The position numbers and the translations under genes are program-made. From Ectocarpus siliculosus (lineage: Eukaryota; Sar; Phaeophyceae; Ectocarpales; Ectocarpaceae), in contig FN648398.1 of NCBI GenBank assembly GCA_000310025.1, positions 334,237-398,236 of the forward strand: 64,000 nt of DNA. The letters run 5' to 3'. Below the pieces are notes generated by a model, which did no database searches, was not told the origin of the DNA, and was given only the letters and a program-made list of their open reading frames with translations. Below are positions 11,960 to 25,200 of this stretch, piece by piece; within the stretch, counting starts at the first letter, position 1, and each line of letters opens with the position of its first letter.

Positions 11960-13350
11960 TATTCAGGGGGTGAATGGTGCCCCCCACGCTGACTCAGGTG
12001 TTTCTCAGCGACATGTTGAAAGTATTAGAGGCGGTTGGGAAGGGAGTTGAGGTCGAGGAGACTATTGTATCACGAAAGCTGTTTGCTGACGATTGCATTG
12101 GATTGTCGGTTCTGAAGGTTTTATTGTTGCAGATTCACGAAGCGAAGGACTCTGCGGATAAGCGGAGAACGCCTGGCACCATTCCAAAGTGTGCCCTTAT
12201 CGAATATTTCGAAGATGGTGATGGAGCAGTACACCCCAGTGATCATGGCGGGGCAACGAGCTTGCAATAGTGGACAAATACATGCACCTTGGGGTAGAGG
12301 TCGAAAACTACTGTAATTAGGATGCACACATACACAACGTAGCGAGGGAGGGCAACGCACGGGCGGAGAAGCCAAGTCCAATTCTCGCAGACAGGTATTT
12401 CGATCCGCGCACCAAGCTACAAATACTGAACAGCCTTTTATCATCCCACTGCTATAGTACGCCGGGGACTTTTGGGGGGAAAGCTGAATACAATAAGAGT
12501 GTTGGAGGATGCCCACACGAAAGCAGAGAAGATTCTCAAATGCACAGCATTCTCCTAGCGCACCCATGACGCACCAGTAAGCGCAGAGGTGGGGTTCCAT
12601 TCCGTACGAACGTGAAGGAAAACGAGGAAGCAAAAGAGGCATACCGTACGAAAATGCGGGAGAGAAGAGTTTTCCGAAAATAACTTGGGAGGAGGAGTGG
12701 GAATACAAGGCGAAGGGTAGAACAACCAGAGTGGACCAAGGTTGCAGAGGACGTAGAGGGGGTTCGATAACATTGACGAAATTTGATGCATTTGTAGCTG
12801 AAAACATTGGGGGGGCTCAAGGAGGAGGTATCGAATACCTTTGCGGAGAGAAGACCGGAATCTACCAAACAAACAAGGGAAAAGTTGGGGAAAGGAGGGT
12901 TTGCAAGTCTACGAAATGATGTACCGCACAATAGGTACCTGCGCGGACCAACGGATGCAGGGACAAAGTAAAAGGACAAAGTTAAGACTGGCGACGATGA
13001 CGTTCGAGAGCGTAGGAGGAGAATTGGGAAGGTAGATGAAGACCATGAAAAGCTCAATTGCGAACACGGCTCCAAGTGCGAAGACCGGGTTCATGACAGG
13101 CTAAATGCCCGTTGTGCGAAAGCACAGATAACTGGGCTGGCACAAATATAAGGGAGAGAAGTTTGACGGGTGGAACTGCTCAGGAGGTTTCGTGGAGTAT
13201 AAGTAGCGGCCTAAGCAGGCGGAAACCGATGCAGACGGAACCAGGAAAACAGTCTTGAACCACCTTCGTCAAAGTAGGAAGGAACGATTGGCCATCGGCG
13301 ATCGGTCCTGTGGCAACAACTCTCCGTTCTCTCGAGGGCGCGCGATCAAT
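11960..13350 (+). pseudogene. Degenerate LINE reverse-transcriptase remnant, copy II
   Basis: An open frame at 11974-12270 contains 'VSRKLFADDCIGLS' with the FADD catalytic box of reverse transcriptase (YADD family) at residues 37-40, preceded by 'DMLKVLEAVGKGVEVEET' and followed by 'KCALIEYF', as in LINE RT subdomains. From 12275 another frame reads 'DKYMHLGVEVEN', the same YLGVEV motif as copy I, then 'NVAREGNARAEK' and 'LQILNSLLSSH'. Further on, 'HDAPVSAEVGFHS' corresponds to the TSNAAVRAELG block of copy I. Multiple stops and frameshifts show it is dead. It lies directly after copy I in the same orientation, so the two fragments form a tandem pair. Confidence 0.7.
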
Positions 13351-13764
13351 GGCCTAACCACTAAGGCATGCAAAGCACGAGTACACGTACGCCCCCCCTG
13401 CGAATCTTCAACAATTATTGGGCACCTAGGTGTGGAAGAGTTCTATTGTTTGTGACCCTTGATACCAAAAGATATTCTTTGCTCGATGTGTGCAAAATTC
13501 GTAAGTTGAGCTTCGCCAAGAAATGCACGTTTCTTATTTACCTTCATGTCCCGGCGCCAACTGCACACACCTCCACAGCAAAATTCAAGGTATGCCTGTT
13601 TGGGATCTGATGGAACACCTCCCTTTTCTTTAGCTCATTCCTGAGCACGGGCGGGTGAACGACCTCAGGTGTGTGCGTGTACGACTACAAACAGTGCCCG
13701 CCTATTCAATATCATGTGATAAGTATTTATGAGTATTTCACCAAGCAGATATTCAGCGAAAAAG

Positions 13765-13872
13765 AACTAAATGTTGAAAACAATATAGGCGTTTGTAATG
13801 ATCGTGTACAGCAGTAAAAAACTAAATGTTGAAAACAATATAGGCGTTTGTAATGATCGTGTACAGCAGTAC
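13765..13872 (+). repeat. Perfect tandem duplication, 55-bp unit
   Basis: Units starting at 13765 and 13820 both read 'aactaaatgttgaaaacaat' ... 'gtgtacagcagta'. The unit ends in the TACAGCAGTA motif that is scattered through the window. The copies are essentially identical, so the duplication is recent. Confidence 0.9.
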
Positions 13873-16800
13873 TGGTATGCATTGTGCGCCACTACTTTTC
13901 AGAACTTTACAGAAAGTGAGCCTTGGAAAACTCAAGAACTACTTACACGTAAACATGACGAAACACCAGCACGATAGTAGGTGTGCTCAGCAGCCTTTCT
14001 GAACAGCTGGGCTCGGGTAATGAACTACTCCAATACAATACGCAGGATAGTCTATAGTCTACACATATCGGTGTGGTGCCGGCAGTTGAGCCAACTTCGC
14101 GTGGGGGTGCAGAAAGAGCACGCATTGCATTGTGCCCGAGGCACGTTGTTTCTAATTTCCTCCGTGGGGTAATCGAACGCGGGCCACAGTATATATACAC
14201 TACTACTTCAATGTACGGTTATCCGTATTCTCCAGAGTACGTACAAATACATAGCAAGGACGACCGCTGGGTAGATTTTTTTCGGTTTCGGTGAGGCTCG
14301 CGGGGCTCTTCGAAGCAGAACCACGTACGTACCTACGTACGTCAGTCGTCAGTTGTGAGCTGTTGAGGTTTTGGGAACGCCACGTCACAATAACTGGGGG
14401 CTGGTCCCCCTGCCGCCTGCCTTTAATTATCATGTTGCACCATCCCGTCCTTGACGATACCGTGCTCTCATGAACCCATTCCGGAGGGATCATATGTAGA
14501 CAGTACAGGCTTCGTGTGCAGGATTCTTGAGGTTGTGAGCTGTGCAGGTGAAAGGATTTCGTATGCATGCATGAACGCATGCTGGACAAACGAAATCATG
14601 AAAGACACAATGAGAAAAATGGATGCTCGGAGGGTAGCCTATTGTTCTGACATGCCTTTCGCTCCACCGAGCGGATACAAAAGGCCACTCACCTCGTGCA
14701 TTTTTGACCATTGTCTCCATTGGCTGTTTTCGTTGTCACGTGCCGTTTCAAAAAGTTGGTTTTTCCGATGTGTCCGCGTATGTCCTTGTGATGTCCAACC
14801 CGCCTGTGTCATCGGTCGTCTGGCCAGGGCACGGAATCAGGACACATGTGTAGTGCGGATTTGCTCACGATTATCGGCTACTGTGGTCACACTTTTGGAG
14901 GTGTTGAGTTTTGAGGCGTCAGTCGAATAGATAGCCTCGGCGTCTAAAGCCAATCACATACAACCGATGGACAAATAATACATGCACAAATGCACCAATA
15001 ATGAGCCTGGGTCTTCTAAACAAGAACCTTTTTCTAAACAAACCAAGAACCACGTTCCCACCTGGTTCAGTTCGCACGGTTTCGCACTTCGCACCAACGC
15101 ACCATCGCACATCGCACCATCGCATCATCGCACCATCGCACCAGCTGATTCGCAAGTTCGCACGAGGAGGCTACAATAGTCAAGTCAATCAGCACGGCCT
15201 GCAGACGTAAGCCACCAAGAAATAGTGCTGTACATGTACACAACGAAATATGTACTCGAGCATCCAGCCGCCTCATTCATTCATGGCCTACCGTGTATAG
15301 TGGCAGTTTCGGCTTGAAGGTCGAAGTTCCCGGACTGAGGCCGCCTGGTGCACGAGGCCCATGTGGCCAGACGACCGGAGATAGCTAGATGCTCTTGACT
15401 GTGGCAACCTTCTCTTGGAGCGCGCAGGGTCCGGAGTGTGGTGTTGGCTACAATGTATGGTTGGCTACGTTCTTTTTAATACATTTCAAATGTGGCAGGG
15501 AATATGCCAAGCGAACTCAGTCAAGCTTAAAATAGGTTGGTATACTGCAGAGAGGTGGGCGAGCCTTCCTGGACTCATGTCCCCACCCCCGAAATATTCA
15601 TTATCCTTTCGCAGCTGTTGAGAATCAGAAGAGTAACGATTGGAACTGAAATACACCTTCTGTACCCACCTTGTCTGTCCGGCAGTATTAGATCGTATCG
15701 CGTTGTACTCTGGTCCCTACCTTCGTCTCGATTGCTTGTAGACATTTTCTCGACGTTTCGGACGATTGTTCGTTTGGTGGGCGCGATGTCCAGATCATGC
15801 TTAGACCTGTATGGGAAAATCATATCATGGGCAAATGTGGAATTTCGTCTCCACGATAGATCAGATCCTATTCGGGACCAAATCCCTTCAATATCATCAG
15901 CCAAGATGCTGCGGTACTCAAGGGTACACGATTTTTTTTACCTGAACCCACACCCTCCCCTCGGCAGGCCGAAAAATGAAAGTTTGTTGTCGAAGACCGA
16001 ATAAACTGCAGTTTATTGTCCACGGAAGAATTAGGAACATCTCCCAGATCTACGGTTGTATTTGGGTTCTTGTTGTGCCGCCCCGGAGGTGTGTTGGTTG
16101 CGTTGTCTTGGTTTGGTTTTCTGGGGTCTTCCAAAATGAAAGGTCTCACGGAGTTCTTATTCTGCTGCCTCGCTGCTCCTCCATCAAGAGTTTGATAGAC
16201 GCATGTCTACTGGACCAAGGGCCACGTGTTGAGGAATGCACAGTGTGTAACACGCAGTCCGCGTCGGAGGGTCATGCGGGAAGAAGAGCAGCAGCTAGCT
16301 ACATCGAAGTTTGGACCCGTAGCTAGCAGAAATTCGTAGCTTTTCTCCCGCCCACCTTCCCCTTTTCTTTCGAAGGTGGGGGATAGGAGATGTTACCAGT
16401 GAGGACTCACCTAGGAGAGGACTCTTAGTATTTCTGTGACTCGGAATTGGTGCAACCGTTTGCCATGTAGAAGTATGGCGTAGCATTGGGGTGTTTTCTG
16501 AATGGTAGTTCGTACCATTGGGAGGCTCAATCGTCGGAGGCTGCTACTGTGCAACAGTTTCGTCCCGTCTGGTAGTATTTGGAGGGAGATTTTGTGTTTT
16601 TGAAGCAGAGACACGTTAGGATACCGCAGAGGCTTCGTGCCGTGCGGAACGTGTGGTACGGGGGATGTCTCCCTCCGTAGGCCACAGAAATATTAATCAA
16701 GGCAATTCGAAAGAAAACAATAAACAAAATATTTTCTCCTAAACCAGACAGGCAAAAGGCGTTTCGAAACCTTTTTGATGTCGGTAGATTGGCAACATGT

Positions 16801-17495
16801 TGCCCAAACGATACAGAACACATGTACACACCATCGTGCGGTCGTTGTTGCTCATCGAAACGCGCCATTACTATATAGATGTATGCATAAAGAAAAAATA
16901 GTGCCAATAACAATCCCGCGAGTCGGCGCAGCCACTGTACGTTCTTCTTCGTGGGTTGATACGTACACGGCGCAACCTGTTTCTGTCTGTCCAGTATTCT
17001 AACACTAGTCAATAACATACTGAAAAGGGATGCTATTCCGGCGTACGTTCACAGTATAAGACCAACTTGCGTAGGCAAACGGGTTGCTCGTGTCCAACCA
17101 GTTATTGCCCCGTTCTCTGGCCATGTGCGAAATATATGCAAGTATACGGAGGGGCGCGTGCGGTCAGGTCGTTCTCTCGCACGTCGAGCCTCAGCGGTAG
17201 ATGGGAGAACGTCGTTGTCGCAGATCACCTTTCGTTATACAAACCGCGCCACCATATCAGACGAAATCTATCTGCAAACAACACATTTAGTAAATAAAAT
17301 TGAATCATAGCGCAACTTCCACGGCCGAAGAAAAACATCGACCACCCCTCGTGCGTGTTTAAACCAGCTCGTGCGTGTTTAAACACGTGCAAGAATGCAC
17401 CCGAACACAATAAAGAGGAATTGCAGGTTCAACAGCCGCCCGTGACACAGCACACACCACATGGTACAGACAGCAGTTCGCGACGATAATCCTAT
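13873..17495. other. No gene recognised; one short minisatellite-like patch
   Basis: The stretch has many short overlapping frames on both strands. A minus-strand frame at 15575-15904 (110 residues) and a plus-strand frame over the same bases (15537-16004) are both open, and neither has a recognisable domain. A patch near 15078-15160 repeats 'catcgcac' about seven times. No splice-linked exon pair could be identified. Confidence 0.4.
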
Positions 17496-17500
17496 AAGAT

Positions 17501-17972
17501 AAGTTACACCTTTAGACCAGTCGACCGGTCTAAAGGTGTAACTTTATCTGGTCTAAAGGTGTAACTTTATCTTGTAAAAGATTTGCGCTCAGCTCATTAG
17601 CACCCGGCTGGATCACTTTTGGGTTGTACGGCTTTTAATCACTGGGATTGAGAGTAGGGATCTCCGGGGACGGCCCCCTCGCCAAAAGCTGCCGGAAAAA
17701 GACATAATGGTGCTTGGGAAAGTGACCAGCCGGGATTTGAACCCGTGTGGACATCCTTATACGCTATCGTACCATATGGATACACGCACGTGTTCGAATC
17801 CCGGCCGTCCCCGGAGATCTCTACGCTCAATCCCAGTGAATAAAGGCCGTAAAACCCAAAAGTGATCCAGCCGGGTGCTAATGAGCTGAGCGTATGTCTT
17901 TTATGCGATAAAGTTACACTCATCTTTTTTAAGACACAGACAATCGTTGTCAGATAATCTCGAGTGTAACTT
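17501..17972. mobile_element. Fold-back (MITE-like) element with nested hairpins and tRNA-like B boxes
   Basis: Two inverted arms of ~90 bp (17585-17675 and 17803-17892) pair with few mismatches. The outer ends are further hairpins: at the left an 18-bp perfect stem 'aagttacacctttagacc' (17501-17518) pairs with 17527-17544 and is repeated directly at 17550; at the right 'aagttacact' (17911-17920) pairs with 17963-17972. The element therefore begins with AAGTTACAC and ends with its complement. The core carries 'cgggatttgaaccc' (17731-17744, a pol III B box on the minus strand) and 'gtgttcgaatcccgg' near 17790 (plus strand). No transposase is encoded, so it would be non-autonomous. No target duplication is obvious. 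Confidence 0.65.
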
Positions 17973-20900
17973 GGGTGAAGGAGATCAGCGACTATGGCGA
18001 CGATGAAAACGATAGCCGCGATTGAATTCATACCAAGCTTAAACCTGCCATGAACACAGCAACCATAGAAATTCAACTACTATTGCGTCACCTAGTAAAG
18101 GCGTGGTAGGCGCGGGAAACACGCACAACTTCAATCCTCGGCCGCATCTATCCACAGGAAGATAATCTCGATCAGGGATGATACAAAACAGGCTTGTTTT
18201 CGTGGGGAATCACGCGACTCATCTTGAGCCAAACACGATGCTAGGCCCCCGTTAGGAGTATCGCCAAACACCCAGGATGTGATCGGTCATGCATTTGCCG
18301 GCACCTCATGGATCTGACGCCCTCCCACTCCTTCCCCTCTCCACTGCAGGAGCCCAGAAGTCACGCTACGAAATAACTGGCACGAAATAGGCGCCGGGTT
18401 CACAACAGGGGCCTCTCTCAAACGAGTCGCCTACACCCATACACAAGCGTACTACAGCTACGCACGAAAGCCTCTGTCGCCATTAGCACCCTTGGGACAC
18501 TCCAACGCCAAGGATGGCGAATATCCGAGTCGTCGTGAACGGTCAGGACCCGTCTCGGGATCGTCGGCGTGGACCTTTAGGGTTCCGAGTTCAGGTTCCA
18601 ACTTTTTGTGTGCCCTTCGCCAATAATAGGAATCTGCTAACTTGTTCGGATGCAGCTCTACTTGAATGAACAGCCTATGAATATGTAAACTGGTCAGACT
18701 TTTAGGGGGGACGGGGATGAATACCCCCAAGGATTCAGCATTCTGCTTAACACTCTTGCCGAACCTAAATAGGATACAAACGTAGGTCAAGAACGCGGGG
18801 ATTGTAGAATTATGAACCCGGCACCGTCACTACGTCTGATCTCCTTATCCCGGCCGCGCTAGATGTCAGACAGAGGTGATGCAGGGGATACGCAGGAGCC
18901 ACACGCCGGCACCTTTCCTTCCCTATTGCAGCTGTCTGCCTGCCGAGGTAGGATGATGGACAGGAATCCTCAACGCCATCAGGATTCGCGACCGTTTCCA
19001 TATATTATATTGCCGTGCAGAGGCGGTCGACAGCAGTAGCCAGACCATCGACTTCAAGCATACGTTCGGCACCATCTCCACAAACCCTCTCCCTGACCCA
19101 TTCAGGCCAAGTCAGCCTGCCCGATCTCTGGATGCAGTTGCCGCCTCTTCGTCACTATGCTCGTAAAGCGTCCACGGAGTCTCCGATTGTGCCTGGCCTC
19201 GAAAGCTGTCACTAACTCTGCCGGTCTCTTTGGCACTTTTTCCACTGGTTTTTATGCTGCTGTCATTGTTACCGTCGGCAGCGCGAAATAACCCCGTTTG
19301 CCGCCTTTCCGGGCCACTTCCGGAGGTGGAAGTCGCTTCCTCAACATCCGCTTTCTTTCATGTCTTCTTACTCTTGGGGGACTTCGACACATGTGCAGAT
19401 CCGTCCTTCAATGAAGGGCGTCCGGGTGTGAGATGGGGATCATTAACGTTTTGATTGTTTTGTTTTTTGGACCTCGAAGCTTCCATGTTCAATGAAGGGT
19501 ACGTGGGTGGCAAAAGAAATAGATAAACAGTGTGTTTAGTGACAGGAGAGCCTGCCCTTCCTCGTCTCCCTCTTTACAAGTTACCGATCGTGCAGATCGG
19601 CATTCAAAGCCCCTTTCTCCGGACACACGGTTCTCAGAAACCATTCCACCCCCCTTTCCCGCCGACCGCCACGGCATAAAGCAATGGGCAAATGTTCAGA
19701 GGCTTCTTGCTTCGATATGCCTGTAAAGATGGGCCACAGGACCCCCCCCCCCAGTTGTTGCTGTTAGTGCTGCAGTTGTCCTTGCTGTAGGCATGGATGT
19801 CTTCGCATCATCGACATGTTTCCGGCCTCAAGCAGCACCTATCAGTCATGCCCCGTAGTGGTCCCATACACGGGTATAATCGTCCATCATCAAGTCTAAA
19901 GAATACCCTATTCGCCACAGTAAACGTGGCCCACCTGTTGCGATCCCAAAATGAACCGGATGTTGCAGTCTTCGCACACGGTAGCAGGCAATACCTTGGC
20001 TCGTGCCGCTATCCTGGCGACCAATAGCAGCGTTAGGAATGACAGTTTTCGAACTTGGCAAATGCCTGGAAATGCTGTACTAGCATGACGGGGAGCAGTA
20101 ACCGTGGCACGATTGCCAAATCTGACATACGTTAAGAATGCCCTGAGTAGCGTCTCCCTGTTCAGAGTGGCATAGGAGGTAGCGACACGTTTGTGTGCGC
20201 GGGGGTCTAAATTTCTCCTTGCAATGGGAAGCCCCGTGTGGGCCCGGGGGCGAGTATTGACTGCTTTGGTTCTCTGGCATTCATGTGGCCATCAAGACAC
20301 ACGCGACCCCTGAAATGATCTCGGCGTCAAATCTGTGGGGCCTATATTCCTTCGAACCCTTCAGCCTTAACGACCACTATCGCCGACACACCAGCGCCGT
20401 GAGCACCAACAACAACACCAACACCACCTTTGTTACCAAGATGATATAACCGCTCAACATGTTTGCGAAGAAAACCTCACCCGAAGAAGACGCAGGCGAT
20501 GCAGAAGTCGCAGAAGCCTGACCAAAAGCTTGCCCCAAATAGGATCCCCGCTAAAACTTCCATTGCCATGTACTGCTTTGAAAAGGCCAGCACCATACAC
20601 AAGGAGGAGAACACCAGGCCGATCGACTGCGCGAACCTCTTGGGCGCTCCTGGCGTGAACCTGCAGGCCAGTCGTATTGTGCGTTCAATTAGGGGTTAGA
20701 TGCTCGTTTTTGGACAGAGAAGGGACCTTCGAGGGGGCCGAAAAATACTACGCTTGGCGTTGGGAGTACGCCCCGAACATTTTCCGCTCAGCACCGAATA
20801 CCCCCGCGGAATAATCGTACCCTGGAACACCCCCCACCGGTGGGTGCCTCCCGCAACGAAACATTTAGGGCACTCATCTCCGTGAACGACGGGTTGGTTG

Positions 20901-23264
20901 GTATCTACGTGATTTAATGAGTAGATGGCTCTGTTCTACGTGACACATCTGAGAGTCCCAAGCAAAGAACCCCGAGAGGCACGCAAGCAATATGAGAGAG
21001 TCTAGAATACCGCGTATTCTCGGATAGCAGACGGTCGAAAAAGAGCAGGGGATACAAGTGCGGATGACAACCACAACTGAACAAGCTGCTGAGAAATGCC
21101 AAAGCATGTGACGGGGATGTTCTTGTTATGCCCTTGCATGAAACGAGAGCATCCGTAGAGCACATCAAAAGTATTCGTAGGGAATGAGGAGATTAACGAG
21201 TGGAAGGTGCCGTAAGGACTAGAAGGCAAATACGGAAGCAACAGAATATGGAGCATACGCTAGAAAATTCAAGGGATGTACTACACCAAAACCTCCTCTG
21301 GGCCCACCCGCATTCCCTCACTCGTCGCACACTGCTGCATTGTCCGGCAACGTGATGGAATATAATTTCCGGCGAAGACAGGACACCCCTTTCGCAGGGC
21401 ATGTGGAAATGGTGAACTAAAGCAGACACACAATACCCTCACGCCTGTAAGAACAACTTAGACACGTACGTGGCGCACGGTGCCGCTGCGTGTCATGTAC
21501 GTATCACACCCTCCATTCATTGTAATCCCCCAAGTGCCCCGTTCCCTTTCCCGTTACGAGCTTTCCCATCGAAATGATGTATGGTTGATGTTCGGATGAC
21601 CGCACCCCAGGTGGAATGAAATATCCACTACTTACGGCGCATGTCAACTTACATGCTAGTTTGTCGGAAACCTCTCAATGTAAACCTGTCAAGGCAGTCC
21701 GTATGTTTTAGTCATTGAACATCATGGCGTCTTCAGGGGGCAATCTAGCTTCGCGTGTAGGGCACAGGGGGTCGGACTGTAGATCGCATATGGTCTCTGA
21801 TCGGTAGCCCGTACCACGAAACACGGTGGAAAACCGAGCACTCACTCGTCTGGTAGAAGACAGCCTGTCCACCACGAAGGGGCGCACCACGAAAAGTACA
21901 AAAAATGCCTGCAGTGCAGTGCAGTGCGATATCGAACGGGGATGTCAAAAACTTCTTAAGAACTTACATATGCCTTGTATCGACAAGAGACAACTCGGCA
22001 TACAACGAAGGTTGGACGATAAACGTTTAACGCCGATATGGACGGATTGAGTAAACAAAAGTGTGCTTGCAAATATAGATAACGCTTTTTCACGGAGTTC
22101 TTGCGAGATATTGCCAAAAATGGTTTAAAATATGCGTAGGCCGATGAAGCCGCGACGGCGAGAATGAATCTAGAATGACGAGAACGGCATGCAAGGGGAA
22201 AATATTTTCGAAAGAAGCGAGAATTACGTATCTTCTAAAGAAGCGAGGGTTACGGCGACATTTGGGCCAAACCTACCACCCTATTGCAAATACTCACAGC
22301 TACATTTGTGTCGAACCACATTGGATGTCATGGACCGCAACACACGAGTGAATCACGTTATCCGCAACAACTGCCGGTGAATGAAATCCTCCCCAAGAAT
22401 TATTGAAATCTGGAACTACAGGAGTTGCCGACAGACAGAATGGGTAGTGAGCAACACGACATGCACAGCCAGACATACCTGAGGATCCAGCCGAGGTCCG
22501 CACAGTATCCTGGCCATGTAACCGTAGGTGACGCCCACCCACATCCATGGCACCCCCTTCCAGGCTAGGTAGGACGCCAATGGCATGTAGAGAGCCGTGA
22601 AGCAGTTGTTGACTGGGCTCGGGAAGGAAAAAATGTGTTCGTCGTTAATCCATCCTTTCAGGATCCAGAGCGAGACGGGGGGCTCCGTTGCGTGGGCGAC
22701 GGGACGAGAGTTTTGTACTCAACGGCATTCCATCCTGAACGTATGGGATGCCAGAAATGAAATAGGATATTGTTGGGGGGGGCATCGGAACTCCCGTGTA
22801 GGGTGAGCCTAGAGGCCTTGCACCGTTCCAGTCGACCACAGTCAGACGGGGGTGAGGGACGCATGGGTCACTGCAGAGATTGAAATCCTTCGATCGTGCA
22901 TCAATATTGCTCGTACCGACTAGGCTGAGAGATGGCGCTTGTGTGATTCTGGGCGCTCATCCTTTTCTCGTCTCTGATACAAATATCATGTGAGTGATAC
23001 GTCGGAGAGACTAACCGGCCCAACGTAAGACAGGTACATTCGCTGAACGTATAGTCTACCGTAAGTTGAACAAGATGCCAGCGCGATAGAATTGTTTCGG
23101 AATTGAAATATAGGTGCGGTATTGTGTAAGTGGTGTGGGACATCTTATTGCACCCGTGTGAGGAAGTCCACTCACAGCATCGCACCTACAGGGGGGGATA
23201 CAGCCATGGGGTGTTGCAATGTGTCCCACGCAATGCAGTGCACTCACAGGGCACCGCCTGGAAC

Positions 23265-23618
23265 GGGGGGGGGGGGTACTCATAGTCCTGCACGCCGTAC
23301 TCGTTAGACCATTGACCTCGCACATCACCAAGCGCGAAGCGCCGTGAGGTATTCGGCGAGTCGCATGGAGGTTGCTACATCCTGCTAAGGGTGTTCGGCA
23401 TGATATGCTTGCTTCCTTGCGTACGGATGACAGCTGCGTATGACTTCTTTTTTCTGGTGCTTTCACTTCCAGAGACAGTTGCAAGCACTGTATAGCTGCC
23501 TTGAGGGTGCTCTTCCAATTTTAACACAACATAGTGCGATCATCCCCTTTGCGCGGAGTGAAGGTTCACGAGCCCACACAACATGATCCACTTGACTATC
23601 ATTATGGTTACGAAAACC
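23265..23618 (-). mobile_element. Dispersed repeat of unknown class, copy B
   Basis: Inverted relative of 2706-3117 with the same landmarks in the same order and a 12-base run (here G, 23265-23276) at the same end. It sits in the third intron of RGS-DUF4395 copy 2 on the gene's own sense strand. The best-preserved frame of both copies reads 'HTQLSSVRKE' and 'CRTPLAGCS', but beyond this the copies diverge with indels, so it is probably not coding. Confidence 0.6.
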
Positions 23619-24239
23619 GAGAACATGCGGGGAGGGGGTGAAAACAAGTGTGACAATATTTAACGTCAACCGTGTGTGAAGGACTGCGTTTAGAGCAGGG
23701 CGACCCCAGATATTTCGACAATGCAGTTTATATGAAAGCAAGGCTTCGTCACAAAATGGGAGCGAAAAAGGTCGCACTTGTGGAAAATCGCGCTAAAAAG
23801 AAGGAACCCACACACAGATTGTGTTGATTGGGTTAGAAAAAAGAGGGTAAACGCGGGGGTGATAGCCAAGACGACACTCGCCGCTTCATCACGTGCTTCC
23901 CGTATTCTCACAATGTTTCCTTTGGAATGCCTCGCACACAATACAAGCACGAACGAACGCTGCCGGTGTATGTGTTCGAACACGGCAACGCAGTACCTGA
24001 ATGAAAAGGCTCTCACGCAACGCATTGTCAGCCTTGCGTTCATTACTTAACGGTGGGACTATAGAGGACACAAGCAAACGCCAGCAACAAACCAACCAAA
24101 GCTACAAGAAAAAGCAAGACGATCGGCCGTCCATAGCATAACACAGGATGAAAAAGGAATGGCGCTCTATTCTGGCTCGAATCGCAGCTGTGACTCACTC
24201 GACCATGGCATACATGCACAATTCGCCACGGGGCCACAC

Positions 24240-25200
24240 ATTCCCCCGCGGCGGGTTAAAAACTCGGCGGTTTTACCTCCCACCATGAACATACCGCCTG
24301 GCCTGGCGGGCGGTAGTGCCCGTTTACCGCCGTTATTTCGGTTTTTCCGGGTTGGAGTACTCTTCTGGGGCTCATTGATATCAAATTTGAAGAAGAGTGT
24401 ACCCATGGTTGGCTTGTGACCACGGAAGGCGTCCGCATTAGTTGGACAGTACGGATGTTAGAAGGTACTACAGAAGCGGAGAACGGAACGTTTTTTTCGT
24501 GTGAAGGCAACAACAACAACAACAACAACCGCCTCCGCCAAACCAGCCGTTACCCTCAAAAAGCGCAATTCGGCCTACCGCCACCACAACTACCATAGCA
24601 CCGAAGATTACCACCATGTGACATTACCGTCTAACAACTACCGCCGGGTACGCACATAACCGCCAACGGGAAAGTGACCTGTAGGGTGAGTTGCCAGAGG
24701 CCACGTTCCGTTGAGGCGCGAATCAATTTGATCAGTATTACCGTTGTCCCCCAGCTTTCACACCATAACGTTACCATCACTGGTGAAAATGCGACAAACA
24801 ACCGTTCGAAGTACGGGTGCGTACAGTGTTAACGGTCGGGGAAGAGATTCCCTTTCGTTCGAGCGTCGTAGTGTGCACAGCAGTTGACGCCTTGTTTGGT
24901 GCCGCCTGAGGTTTCGACCGTATGGCGTATATTGCCGCCGATTTTTTCCGCCTGACGTTTTTAGTATATCCTCCACCAAAGGCGCTACCGCCGACAACCC
25001 CAGCTACCGATGGCCTACCACCAAAGCATTTCCGCCGTATGGTGGTGCCGCCGGAAAATCACCCCCGTTTCTTGTTCTATCGCCTCTGTCAAAGTAATTT
25101 CCGCCAAAAATCACAACGCCGCGTACGGCCAAAACACAAACCGTGGTCCTGCGGTATGGCCTTGCCGCCGAGAACGTGTCCGCCAAAAACAGCGTTACTG
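24240..25200. repeat. Degenerate TACCGCC / CCGCCAA motif array in an intron
   Basis: Roughly a kilobase of intron 3 of copy 2 contains dozens of short variants of 'taccgcc', 'aaccgcc' and 'ccgccaaa' at irregular 10-40 base spacing, plus a (CAA)n run at about 24507-24530. The matching intron of copy 1 (6316-6808) lacks this array. Confidence 0.55.

Noticed and set aside
17725-17810. tRNA gene inside the fold-back element
   Set aside because: The B-box sequences face each other as part of an inverted repeat and no complete cloverleaf can be drawn.
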